40,856 nucleotides of DNA, taken from the NCBI GenBank assembly GCA_937896565.1, contig CALBOV010000039.1, positions 1 to 40,856 on the forward strand, written 5' to 3'. The position numbers and the translations under genes were made by a program. Under the pieces are notes generated by a model, which was not told where the DNA came from, did not search any database, and worked only from the letters and a program-made list of their open reading frames with translations. The stretch comes from an uncultured Salinisphaerales bacterium (lineage in GTDB: Bacteria; Pseudomonadota; Gammaproteobacteria; Nevskiales; OUC007). Shown here piece by piece: positions 8,842 to 16,995 of this stretch. Position 1 is the first letter of the stretch. Every line of letters starts with the position of its first letter.

Positions 8842-8917
8842 TGACTTTTCATCAAGCCCAATTATTTCGCCAGAACACGCGTTTAGGGTGCTGTTTTTCT
8901 CCCGCAGAGCACAACAC

Positions 8918-9709
8918 ATGAAGATCGACCTCACCGGAAAAACCGCCATCGTCACCGGCTCCACCAAGGGCATTGGTCTGGGCGCGGCCAAGGGGCTGGC
9001 CGCAGCCGGCGCCACCGTCGTGGTCAATGGCCGCAAGCAGGCGGATGTCGACACCGCGATCGAGGCGGTGAAACAGACGGCGCCTGATGCGGAGGTCATC
9101 GGTATTGCGTTGGATCTGGGCTCCGCCCAGGGCTGCGATGCGCTGGTGGCGGCACAGCCGTCCTGCGACATCCTGGTCAACAATCTGGGCATCTTCGGTC
9201 CGCAGGATTTCTTCGAGACGCCGGACAGCGACTGGACCCGGTTCTTCGAAGTGAACGTGATGTCCGGTGTGCGACTGTCGCGGGCCTACCTGCCCGGCAT
9301 GCGGGAGCGTGGCTGGGGCCGCGCCGTGTTCCTGTCCTCGGAATCGGCGTTCAATATCCCGGCGGACATGATCCACTACGGCTTCACCAAGACCGCGGTG
9401 ACCTCGATTGCGCGCGGACTGGCCAAGCGCATGGCGGACACCGGCATCACCGTCAATTCGATCCTGCCTGGCCCCACGTATTCCGACGGACTGATCGACA
9501 TGCTGCGGGATGAGATGGAGAAGTCCGGCAAGACGCTCGATGAGGTTGGCCGGGAATTCGTCATGGCCAACCGTCCTTCGTCGATCATCCAGCGCCCGGC
9601 CAGTGTCGAGGAAGTCGCCAACCTGATCGTCTATACCTGCTCGGCGCAGGCATCGGCCACCACCGGCGCCGCGCTGCGCGTCGATGGCGGCGTGGTCGAC
9701 AGCCTCTGA
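8918..9709 (+). CDS. Short-chain dehydrogenase/reductase
   Basis: A classical SDR of 263 residues. It has the cofactor motif TGSTKGIGLG at the N-terminus, NNLG (variant of NNAG), a Ser in FLSSESAF and the catalytic YGFTK (YxxxK). The C-terminal TTGAALRVDGG strand closes the fold. The basic NGRK after beta-2 suggests NADP(H). I start at 8918 (MKIDLTGK), where SDRs normally begin; the ORF from 8834 would include the operator. It diverges from the LysR gene that probably regulates it. Substrate unknown. Confidence 0.9.
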   Translation: MKIDLTGKTAIVTGSTKGIGLGAAKGLAAAGATVVVNGRKQADVDTAIEAVKQTAPDAEVIGIALDLGSAQGCDALVAAQPSCDILVNNLGIFGPQDFFETPDSDWTRFFEVNVMSGVRLSRAYLPGMRERGWGRAVFLSSESAFNIPADMIHYGFTKTAVTSIARGLAKRMADTGITVNSILPGPTYSDGLIDMLRDEMEKSGKTLDEVGREFVMANRPSSIIQRPASVEEVANLIVYTCSAQASATTGAALRVDGGVVDSL

Positions 9710-9754
9710 GCCTCGACGCGGGATCGGTGACGCATCATCCGGACCGCCGCTGCC

Positions 9755-11122
9755 TCAGGGCAGCGCGGTCATGAGCAACACCGCGAAGATCGCGATCGGG
9801 CAAAGCCAGCGCAGCAGCCACACCGCCGCCCTGCGCGCCCAGGGCGTGGCTTCCTCCAGCTCCTCGACATAGGCCTGACGCACGCGCCAGCCCAGCAGCA
9901 GGCTGGTGAGCAACGCGCCCAGCGGCATCATCACGTTGGCGGCAAAGTAGTCCAGCGTGTCGAACAGGGTCTTGCCCTCGAACAAGGCGATGGCGCCCAG
10001 CGGGTGCCAGTCCGCCAGCAGATTGAACGACATCACCGAACCGATGCCCAGCAGCCAGGAGGCCGTGAGCACGATCAACGTCGTGCGCTGGCGCGAGGCG
10101 CGGAAGCGCTCGTGCGCCCAGGCCACGGTGGGCTCGACCGACCCCACCGACGGCATCAGGGCCGCCAGCACGAGCAGCAGGAAGAACAGCGTGCCAACCA
10201 CGCGGCCGCCGGGCATCTCGGCGAAGGCGCGGGGCAGCACCTCGAACACGAGCTGCGAGCCCTGGGCCGGGTCCATGCCGTAGCCGAATACCAGCGGAAA
10301 GATCATCAGCGTCGCCAGCAGTGACACCAGCAGAATCGACCCGGTGACGATGCCCGAGGTCTTCAGCAGCGAGGTCCCACGCGGCACATAGGCGCCGTAG
10401 GCGATCATCATCGCCTGGCCGACACCGGTGGCGTAGAACGCCTGGCCGATCGCGGCGAGCACCACATCGGAATCGATGGCGGAAAAGTCGGGCCGGAACG
10501 CGAAGGCCAGGCCCTGGCGCACGTCACCGGTGATCAGCGCGTAGGCGACGAGAATCAGCAGCAGAATCAGCAGCCCCGGCGCGCGAATCTTGTTGGCGAC
10601 TTCGATGCCGCGCTGCAACCCACGCGAGGTGATGACGGCGACGCCAACAACAAAGGCGAGATGCCACAGCGCCATCTCCACCGGATCGGCGAGAAAGTCG
10701 TCCCAGATCGCCTGGGTGCCATCGGGGCCGGCGGACGAGAGCATCCCGACGCCAGCCTTGAATGTATAGGCCAGCACCCAGCCGGCAATCAGCATGTAAT
10801 AGGACGACACCACGAACGAGGACAGCGCGCCCATGACGCCGATGGCGTTCCAGCGACGACCGCCACCCACACGCGCCGCGATGGAGCCGGCCGCCGCGGG
10901 CGGACTGACACGGGCGCCGCGACCGATCGCGAACTCGGCCGCCAGCAGCGGCGTGGCAATCAGCAGACAGGCGATGACGAACACGAGTATGAATGCGCTG
11001 CCGCCGCTGGATCCGGCCAGATAGGGAAACCGCCAGATGCTGCCAAGACCGACGGCGGCGCCGGCCGCGCCAAGGTAGAACGCGACCCGGGAGGACCAGC
11101 GCAGTTCGGCGCCCGCGCTCAT
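9755..11122 (-). CDS. Neurotransmitter:sodium symporter (NSS/SNF) family transporter
   Basis: A 455-residue inner-membrane protein with about 12 transmembrane helices. Helix 1 holds the sodium and substrate-site signature GAAGAAVGLGSIWRFPYLAG, as in LeuT-type transporters, and helices 6 and 8 are also recognisable (YATGVGQAMMIAYGAY; LPVLAALMPSVGSVE-like). It would carry an amino acid inward with sodium. The start at 11122 (MSAGAELRW) is set by the position of helix 1; the ORF start at 11215 adds an unlikely 31-residue leader. It is divergent from P5C dehydrogenase and convergent with the SDR. The likely role is import of an amino acid that feeds the neighbouring catabolic genes. Confidence 0.9.
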   Translation of the reverse strand: MSAGAELRWSSRVAFYLGAAGAAVGLGSIWRFPYLAGSSGGSAFILVFVIACLLIATPLLAAEFAIGRGARVSPPAAAGSIAARVGGGRRWNAIGVMGALSSFVVSSYYMLIAGWVLAYTFKAGVGMLSSAGPDGTQAIWDDFLADPVEMALWHLAFVVGVAVITSRGLQRGIEVANKIRAPGLLILLLILVAYALITGDVRQGLAFAFRPDFSAIDSDVVLAAIGQAFYATGVGQAMMIAYGAYVPRGTSLLKTSGIVTGSILLVSLLATLMIFPLVFGYGMDPAQGSQLVFEVLPRAFAEMPGGRVVGTLFFLLLVLAALMPSVGSVEPTVAWAHERFRASRQRTTLIVLTASWLLGIGSVMSFNLLADWHPLGAIALFEGKTLFDTLDYFAANVMMPLGALLTSLLLGWRVRQAYVEELEEATPWARRAAVWLLRWLCPIAIFAVLLMTALP

Positions 11123-11398
11123 GCCCGGTGGCTCAGGCGAACGGTTTCTGACGAGACGGCACAGGCGACTGGAGGCATTCGGGGATTCCGGTGGATCACA
11201 TGGCGACGCCGGCACAACAACCGGCCCTCACACCGTAGAAAACCCCGCCGCTCCGGCCTCCGGAAAAGCCGTCATGCGATGTCGTGATTGCGCCATGTCA
11301 CCGAGCTGTCGCATTTCCGACAGCAAGTGACCAGCCGGCGCGCGCGTGCCCGGGTCGATGTTTCTAGGCTGGGCGCTCGCTCAATCCCCCTTGTCACC

Positions 11399-13036
11399 AT
11401 GCAGCATGCAGCCGGCCGCGCGCCCTACCCCCCGCCTCTGAACGAACCCGAACTGTCCTATGCCCCGGGCACACCGGAACGCGCCGCGTTGCGCACCGCG
11501 CTGGAGACCATGGCCGGCGAGAACACCGACATGCCCTGCGTGATCGGCGGCCGGGACGTCACGACGGGCCGCCTCGAAGCCGCGCGGATGCCGCATGACC
11601 ACCAGCACGTGCTGGGTCAGGCCCACCTCGCCGGCACCATCGAAGTCCGGGACGCGATCGACGCCGCGCTCAAGGCCAGAGCCGACTGGGCGAACTGGCC
11701 CGCCGAGGAGCGCGCCGCGATCTTCCTGCGCGCGGCGGAGCGGCTGTCCGGTGACTGGCGGCAGACCCTGAACGCCGCAACGATGCTGGGCCAGTCGAAA
11801 AACGTGCAGCAGGCCGAAGTGGATTCGGCCTGCGAGCTGATCGACTTCTGGCGTTACAACGTCGACTTCATGCAGCAGATCCTCGCGCAGCAGCCGCAGA
11901 ACGCCGACGGCGCCTGGACCCATATCGACTACCGTCCGCTGGAAGGTTTCGTCTACGCGGTCTCGCCGTTCAACTTCACCGCCATCGCCGGCAACCTGCC
12001 CAGCGCGCCGGCGCTGATGGGCAATACCGTGGTCTGGAAGCCGTCACCGGCGGCCAAGCTCTCGGCTCACTACATCATGAAGCTGTTGCAGGCGGCCGGC
12101 CTGCCCGATGGCGTGATCAATCTGGTCTATGGCGACGCGGCGGAGGTCACCTCGACGGTCATGGCGCATCCGATGCTGGCCGGCGTGCACTTCACCGGGT
12201 CCACGCAGGTGTTCGACCGGTTGCAGCATGCGGCCGCCACCCACGCGCACCGATCGATTCCGCGCCTGGTCGGCGAAACCGGCGGCAAGAACTTCATCCT
12301 CGCGCATGCCAGCGCCGATCCCGAGCAGCTCGTCCCGGCGATCCTCCGTGGCGCCTTCGAATACCAGGGACAGAAGTGCTCGGCGCCGTCGCGGCTGTAC
12401 CTGCCCGAATCGCTGTGGCCCGGTCTGCGCGAGCGGCTTTGCGACGAGATCGCGACCATTCGCATGGGCGATGTCCGCGACTTCGGCAACTTCATGACCG
12501 CAGTGATCCACGAAGGCGCCTGGTCGCGCCACATGGAAGTCTTCGAGGCGGCGAAGTCCGATCCGGACACCGAGATCCTGACCGGGGGCCGCGGCGACCA
12601 GTCCGTCGGTTACTTCATCGAACCGACATTGCTGCGGACCACCAACCCCGCCGCGGCATTCATGAAGGATGAATACTTCGGCCCGATCACCTGCGCCCAC
12701 GTCTATCCGGATGCCGAATACGACGCGCTGCTGAACACGATTGATACCACCGCGGACTACGCGCTGACCGGTGCCATCTTCGCCAACGACCGCGCCGCGT
12801 TGCAAAGCGCCAGCGCCGCGCTGCGCTACACGGCGGGCAATCTGTATCTCAACGACAAGCCCACCGGCGCGCTGGTTGGTCAACAGCCCTTCGGTGGCAG
12901 TCGCGCCTCCGGAACGAACGACAAGGCTGGATCGACCTGGAGCCTGGCGCGCTGGACCTCGCCTCGCACGGTCAAGGAAACCTTCAACGCCTCACGCGGC
13001 GGTTACGCACATCCGTTCATGGCGGCGGAGGACTGA
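11399..13036 (+). CDS. pruA: L-glutamate gamma-semialdehyde (P5C) dehydrogenase
   Basis: A 545-residue aldehyde dehydrogenase of the long 1-pyrroline-5-carboxylate dehydrogenase class. The catalytic Glu293 is in LVGETGGKNF and the nucleophile Cys327 in EYQGQKCSAPSR, with the usual spacing of 34. The N-terminal region (PELSYAPGTPERAALRTAL, then IGGRDVTTG) and the C-terminal GALVGQQPFGGSRASGTNDKAG are typical of PruA/RocA. It oxidises glutamate semialdehyde to L-glutamate with NAD+. There is no proline dehydrogenase domain. The start is the ATG at 11399; upstream in-frame codons give an unconserved leader. It leads the dgcN-dgcA run and diverges from the NSS transporter. Confidence 0.92.
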   Translation: MQHAAGRAPYPPPLNEPELSYAPGTPERAALRTALETMAGENTDMPCVIGGRDVTTGRLEAARMPHDHQHVLGQAHLAGTIEVRDAIDAALKARADWANWPAEERAAIFLRAAERLSGDWRQTLNAATMLGQSKNVQQAEVDSACELIDFWRYNVDFMQQILAQQPQNADGAWTHIDYRPLEGFVYAVSPFNFTAIAGNLPSAPALMGNTVVWKPSPAAKLSAHYIMKLLQAAGLPDGVINLVYGDAAEVTSTVMAHPMLAGVHFTGSTQVFDRLQHAAATHAHRSIPRLVGETGGKNFILAHASADPEQLVPAILRGAFEYQGQKCSAPSRLYLPESLWPGLRERLCDEIATIRMGDVRDFGNFMTAVIHEGAWSRHMEVFEAAKSDPDTEILTGGRGDQSVGYFIEPTLLRTTNPAAAFMKDEYFGPITCAHVYPDAEYDALLNTIDTTADYALTGAIFANDRAALQSASAALRYTAGNLYLNDKPTGALVGQQPFGGSRASGTNDKAGSTWSLARWTSPRTVKETFNASRGGYAHPFMAAED

Positions 13037-13154
13037 GGCGGCCACGGTCCCGGGGAATTCCAGCAATTCTACGGATGGAGGCAACCGGGCCCGAGCGTCA
13101 GGCTTGCACCACATCTTTCAGACCGCTGTTCCCGTGACAGGCCTCGCCGACTCC

Positions 13155-14216
13155 ATGACTACCGCCGCCCGCTCCACGTCTCCAACCGCCGGCTCGCCAG
13201 GTGCCCCGTTGGCATTGCGCAAGCCCTATCTGCTGTTCGTCGGCGACATCAGCTACAAGCCGCATGCGAAGACCGCGTTCGGCATCCGCGACTGGGCGCC
13301 GGACGACTGCGCCGCGCAGATCAGCCTGCCTGGCTCCGGCCTGGATCTGGGGTTGCCGGAGTGCGATCCGGCCACCGCGGCGCGCGAGCACGGCGCCAAG
13401 ACACTGGTACTGGGCGCCGCGGCGCCCGGCGGTCGCATCCCCGACCACTGGCGTCCCACCCTGCTCGCGGCGATCCAGGCCGGCATGGATGTGGTCGCCG
13501 GCATGCACACGCGGCTCAGCGACATCCCGGAGCTTGCCGCCGCCGCGCAGGCCGCCGGCGTTCAACTGATCGACGTTCGCGTGCCCCCGGTCGGCCTGTC
13601 GGTGGCGACTGGCCGCAAGCGCTCGGGCAAGCGCCTGCACACCGTCGGCACCGATTGCGCCCTGGGCAAGAAGTACACGGCGCTCACCCTGGCAGCGGCG
13701 CTGAAAGCCCGTGGCATCGACGCCGATTTCCGCGCCACCGGGCAGACCGGCATCCTGATCGCGGGCGGCGGCATTCCGATCGATTCGGTGGTGGCCGACT
13801 TCGTCGCCGGTGCCGCGGAAGCGCTGAGCCCCGACGCCGACCCGGATCACTGGGACGTGATCGAAGGTCAGGGAGCACTGCTGCATCCGTCCTACGCCGC
13901 CGTCACACTGGGCCTGTTGCACGGTTCACAGCCCGATGCCCTGGTGATCTGCCATGACCCCACACGCACGCATATCGTGACCTGCCCGAATGCCGCCATC
14001 CCGCCACTCGACGAGATCGCTCGCCGGTATCTGGAAGCCGCGCGCCTGACCAATCCGGACGTGCGTATCGTCGGCGTGAGCCTCAACACCTCCGGCCTGT
14101 CCGACACCGCGGCCGAAACCGCGATGTCCGAGGCATCGGCGCTGCTGGGCGTGCCCTGCTTCGACCCGATGAAGACCCCGGCGGACGCCGTGATCGACCG
14201 GCTGCTCGCTGCATGA
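13155..14216 (+). CDS. dgcN: D-glutamate N-acetyltransferase, DUF1611 family
   Basis: A 353-residue DUF1611 protein. The N-terminal domain begins YLLFVGDISYKPHAKTAFGI. The C-terminal domain has a P-loop-like TVGTDCALGKKYTAL near residue 165 and the strongly conserved VIEGQGALLHPSYAAVTLGLLHGSQPDALV region. DgcN of marine Proteobacteria acetylates D-glutamate to N-acetyl-D-glutamate. The next gene is its known partner dgcA, overlapping by ATGA, which supports the call strongly. The start is uncertain: the ATG at 13155 is taken, a GTG at 13134 is also in frame, and a GGATGGAGG sits further upstream at about 13073. Confidence 0.87.
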   Translation: MTTAARSTSPTAGSPGAPLALRKPYLLFVGDISYKPHAKTAFGIRDWAPDDCAAQISLPGSGLDLGLPECDPATAAREHGAKTLVLGAAAPGGRIPDHWRPTLLAAIQAGMDVVAGMHTRLSDIPELAAAAQAAGVQLIDVRVPPVGLSVATGRKRSGKRLHTVGTDCALGKKYTALTLAAALKARGIDADFRATGQTGILIAGGGIPIDSVVADFVAGAAEALSPDADPDHWDVIEGQGALLHPSYAAVTLGLLHGSQPDALVICHDPTRTHIVTCPNAAIPPLDEIARRYLEAARLTNPDVRIVGVSLNTSGLSDTAAETAMSEASALLGVPCFDPMKTPADAVIDRLLAA

Positions 14217-15196
14217 GCCTGTCGCTGACCGTGGAGACGCGGGCCTGGGCGCTGAAGGAACCCTTCGTGATCTCGCGTGGTGTACAGACCACGGCGGATG
14301 TCGTCGTCGTCCGACTGCGTGATGGCGATCTGGAAGGCCTGGGCGAGGCCGCCGGCGTGCCCTACCGCGGCGACACCCAGGCGCGAATGCTGGGGGATCT
14401 GGAAACCGCCCGCGCCCGCGTGGAAGCGGGGCTGACGCGGGAACAGCTGCTGGACGTGCTGCCGCCCTGTGGCGCCCGCAACGCACTGGACGCCGCGCTC
14501 TGGGATCTGGAATCCAAGCGCAGCGGAACACGCGCCTGGACCCGCGCGGGCATGCCCCGGGGCGATGCCATCACCTCGGTGATGACCATCGGCATCCGCG
14601 ACACCGAGGCCTATGCCGAGGCGGCGACCCGGTTGGCGCACTATCCGTGGCTGAAGATCAAGGTCGACGCCAGCGACCCCGTGGCCGCGATCGAAGCGGT
14701 CCGCCGCGGCGCGCCGGACGCCCGCCTGGTCGTGGACTCGAATCAGTCCTGGACGGTCGATCAGCTGCGCGCCGTCGCGCCGGACATGGCCCGGCTTGGT
14801 GTCGACCTGCTGGAACAGCCGGTGTCCGCGGGCTCCGACGACGCCCTCATCGACTATGACAGCCCGGTCCCGCTCTGCGCCGACGAATCGGCGGAGACGC
14901 TGGCCGACCTGCCGCATCTCAAGGGCCGCTACGATTTCATCAACATCAAGCTGGACAAGACCGGTGGCCTGACCGCCGCCCTGGAGCTGGCGCATGCGGC
15001 GCGTGCCAACGGACTGCGGCTGATGGTGGGCTGCATGGTCGGCGGCTCGGCGGCGATGGCGCCGGCAATGGTGCTGGCGCAGATCTGCGAGGTCTGCGAT
15101 CTGGACGGCCCGATGCTCCAGGCCGAGGACTGGCCGGGCGGCATCGTCGAGAACGCGGGCGTGATGCAGCCGCCCTGGCCCGGCCTCTGGGGCTGA
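14213..15196 (+). CDS. dgcA: N-acetyl-D-glutamate racemase, enolase superfamily
   Basis: A 327-residue member of the muconate-lactonizing/dipeptide-epimerase branch of the enolase superfamily. The catalytic KxK is in WLKIKVD. Metal ligands are in VVDSNQSW, DLLEQP and LCADESAE, and the second lysine is in FINIKLDKTGG. With DgcN upstream it would racemise N-acetyl-D-glutamate to N-acetyl-L-glutamate. Without that neighbour I would have called it a dipeptide epimerase. The start overlaps the dgcN stop by four bases. The hydrolase gene follows after 4 bp. Confidence 0.87.
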   Translation: MSLSLTVETRAWALKEPFVISRGVQTTADVVVVRLRDGDLEGLGEAAGVPYRGDTQARMLGDLETARARVEAGLTREQLLDVLPPCGARNALDAALWDLESKRSGTRAWTRAGMPRGDAITSVMTIGIRDTEAYAEAATRLAHYPWLKIKVDASDPVAAIEAVRRGAPDARLVVDSNQSWTVDQLRAVAPDMARLGVDLLEQPVSAGSDDALIDYDSPVPLCADESAETLADLPHLKGRYDFINIKLDKTGGLTAALELAHAARANGLRLMVGCMVGGSAAMAPAMVLAQICEVCDLDGPMLQAEDWPGGIVENAGVMQPPWPGLWG

Positions 15197-15200
15197 TCCC

Positions 15201-16205
15201 GTGGTCGAGATCGCTTCGCCCGTCCGCGAACTGGCCGCCGCGCACGGCGAGACACTGGCCGAGGGCATGGAGACCTTCGTCGACGCCCTGACCCGCGGCT
15301 ACGAGGAACACGCGGATGCCGACTTCGGGATACCGGCCGAACGCCGCCGCGTCGCCTCCCTGGTCCGCGCACCCTGGACCCGCGGCGGACCGGTCATGCA
15401 CCGCAGCATCAACCGCATTGTCCCCACGGCCGCCGGCCGGATTCCGATTCGCGTGCATCTGCCAACCGATGAAACGGCGTTGCCGGCCCTGCTCTACATC
15501 CATGGCGGCGGCTGGGTGATGTTCGATCTGGACACCCACGACCGTCTGATGCGCGAATACGCCGCGAGGACCGGTTGCGCGGTGGTCGGCATCGACTATT
15601 CGCTGGCGCCGGAAGCGGTGTTTCCGCGACCGATCCTGGAGATTTCCGCCATCACCCGCGCCCTGGCCCGCGGGCGGCTGGACCTGCCGGTCGATCCCGG
15701 GCGTCTGATCCTCGGCGGCGATTCGGCCGGCGCGAATCTGGCGGTCGCGACGGCGCTGACGCTGCGAGACGCCGGCATGGGCGAGGCGCTGGCCGGGCTG
15801 CTGCTGAACTATGGAGCGTTTGATCCCCGCTGCGACAGCGCCTCGTATTCACGCTTCGGCGACGGTCGCTACCTGCTGTCCGCGGAAGAGATGCACGGCT
15901 TCTGGGCGGCCTACGCGGGTGACCCCGAGCTGCTGGATGACCCGCTGCTCGCGCCGGTGGAAGCCGACCTGGCCGGACTGCCTTCCACGCTGCTGTGCGC
16001 CACCGAATACGATGTGCTCGCCGACGACAGCGAACGGCTGTACCGGGGATTGCAACAAGCCGGCGTCAACGCCGATCTGCGCCGCTACGCGGGCACCGTG
16101 CACAGCTTTCTGGAGGCGGTGTCCGTCGCGCCGGTGGCGGAAACGGCACTGGACGACGCGGCGGCCTGGATGCGGCACATCTTCAAATCCAATCGCCGGA
16201 GCTGA
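15201..16205 (+). CDS. Alpha/beta hydrolase, hormone-sensitive-lipase family
   Basis: A 334-residue hydrolase. The oxyanion-hole motif HGGGWVMFD, the nucleophile elbow GDSAG (Ser175), an acid in CATEYDVLADDSERL and the histidine in AGTVHSF make a complete triad. This is the HSL/Abhydrolase_3 esterase class. The GTG start lies 4 bp after the dgcA stop, so the genes are one operon. Its place in the run raises the possibility that it removes the acetyl group from N-acetyl-L-glutamate. That is inference only; most members are carboxylesterases. Confidence 0.88.
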   Translation: MVEIASPVRELAAAHGETLAEGMETFVDALTRGYEEHADADFGIPAERRRVASLVRAPWTRGGPVMHRSINRIVPTAAGRIPIRVHLPTDETALPALLYIHGGGWVMFDLDTHDRLMREYAARTGCAVVGIDYSLAPEAVFPRPILEISAITRALARGRLDLPVDPGRLILGGDSAGANLAVATALTLRDAGMGEALAGLLLNYGAFDPRCDSASYSRFGDGRYLLSAEEMHGFWAAYAGDPELLDDPLLAPVEADLAGLPSTLLCATEYDVLADDSERLYRGLQQAGVNADLRRYAGTVHSFLEAVSVAPVAETALDDAAAWMRHIFKSNRRS

Positions 16206-16208
16206 ACC

Positions 16209-16829
16209 ATGTGGACTCCCGCCCCGTTCGAGCAGCCCGAACTGAAAGCCGGCCATGACCTGGTCCGCCGGATCCGCCTTGGCACCGTCGTGACCGCCGC
16301 CCCGCTGAACGCCACGCCCGTGCCGTTTTATCTGGACGGGGATCGTGGCACCGGAGGCACCCTCGTCGGCCACCTGGCGCGAGCAAACCGGCACTGCGAG
16401 GCGCTCGCCACCGGTCCCGAGGTGCTGGTGAGCTTCACCGGTCCGCAAACCTATGTCTCCGCCGAGTGGTACGTGACGCAGCCACGCGTCTCGACCTGGT
16501 ATTACGCCGCGGCGCATGTGCACGGCTGCGCCCGGCTGATCGAATCACCGGAGGCCGTCCGCGCCATTCTCGACCGCAGCTTTGCGGCGTTTGGCTCACC
16601 AGACAGCAACTGGCGCCCCGACCCGACCTATGTCGACCGGCTGCTGCCCGCCATCGTCGGCCTGGAAATCGACATCGAGCGGATCGAGGCGCAGCAACGC
16701 TATGGGCAGGATGGGCCGCCCGCCGACCAGACCGCCGTGTTCGAGCGCCTGCGCGACGGTGGCCCCGGCGACCGGGAGATCGCGAGCTGGATGCGCGACG
16801 CACCCGGCAGTGCGCTGAGCCCGGCCTAA
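16209..16829 (+). CDS. PaiB-like FMN-binding protein
   Basis: A 206-residue protein of the FMN-binding split-barrel PaiB family. Typical elements appear in order: MWTPAPFEQP, TPVPFYLDG, LVGHLARANRHCEAL, LVSFTGPQTYVSAEWY, VSTWYYAAAHVHG and the C-terminal IVGLEIDIERIEAQ. The family is often annotated as a negative regulator of protease and sporulation genes in Bacillus, but most members are uncharacterised flavin-binding proteins. It is the last gene of the pruA-dgcN-dgcA-hydrolase run, 3 bp after the hydrolase. Its role there is unknown. Confidence 0.82.
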   Translation: MWTPAPFEQPELKAGHDLVRRIRLGTVVTAAPLNATPVPFYLDGDRGTGGTLVGHLARANRHCEALATGPEVLVSFTGPQTYVSAEWYVTQPRVSTWYYAAAHVHGCARLIESPEAVRAILDRSFAAFGSPDSNWRPDPTYVDRLLPAIVGLEIDIERIEAQQRYGQDGPPADQTAVFERLRDGGPGDREIASWMRDAPGSALSPA

Positions 16830-16927
16830 AACCGCCACTCTGCCTGTCCGGCGTGGCAACACACGGACCGGCGCCCCCCAACAATCACCGCCACGCCACA
16901 CCGCGGGACCGGTTATCCGCCACTATT

Positions 16928-16939
16928 TGACTTATGTCA
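16928..16939. promoter_or_regulatory. Palindromic operator, upstream copy for the first RoxA-like gene
   Basis: TGACTTATGTCA, a TGAC-N4-GTCA palindrome in an AT-rich 70-bp patch upstream of the first RoxA-like gene. The second copy lies 32 bp downstream, centre to centre, which is close to three helical turns. See the TetR gene and the other copies. Confidence 0.65.
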
Positions 16940-16959
16940 TTTACTGTTTGACCATAATT

Positions 16960-16971
16960 TGACAAGTGTCA
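16960..16971. promoter_or_regulatory. Palindromic operator, downstream copy for the first RoxA-like gene
   Basis: TGACAAGTGTCA, 25 bp before the ATG of the first RoxA-like gene and next to CATAAT, a likely -10-type element. A repressor bound here would cover the transcription start region. Confidence 0.65.
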
Positions 16972-16995
16972 TGCCAACAACGATTGGAGGAGACC

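Noticed and set aside
11306-11323. CTGTCG-CATTTC-CGACAG palindrome upstream of pruA
   Set aside because: A 6-bp perfect dyad in the NSS-pruA space could be an operator, but there is no second copy and no adjacent regulator.
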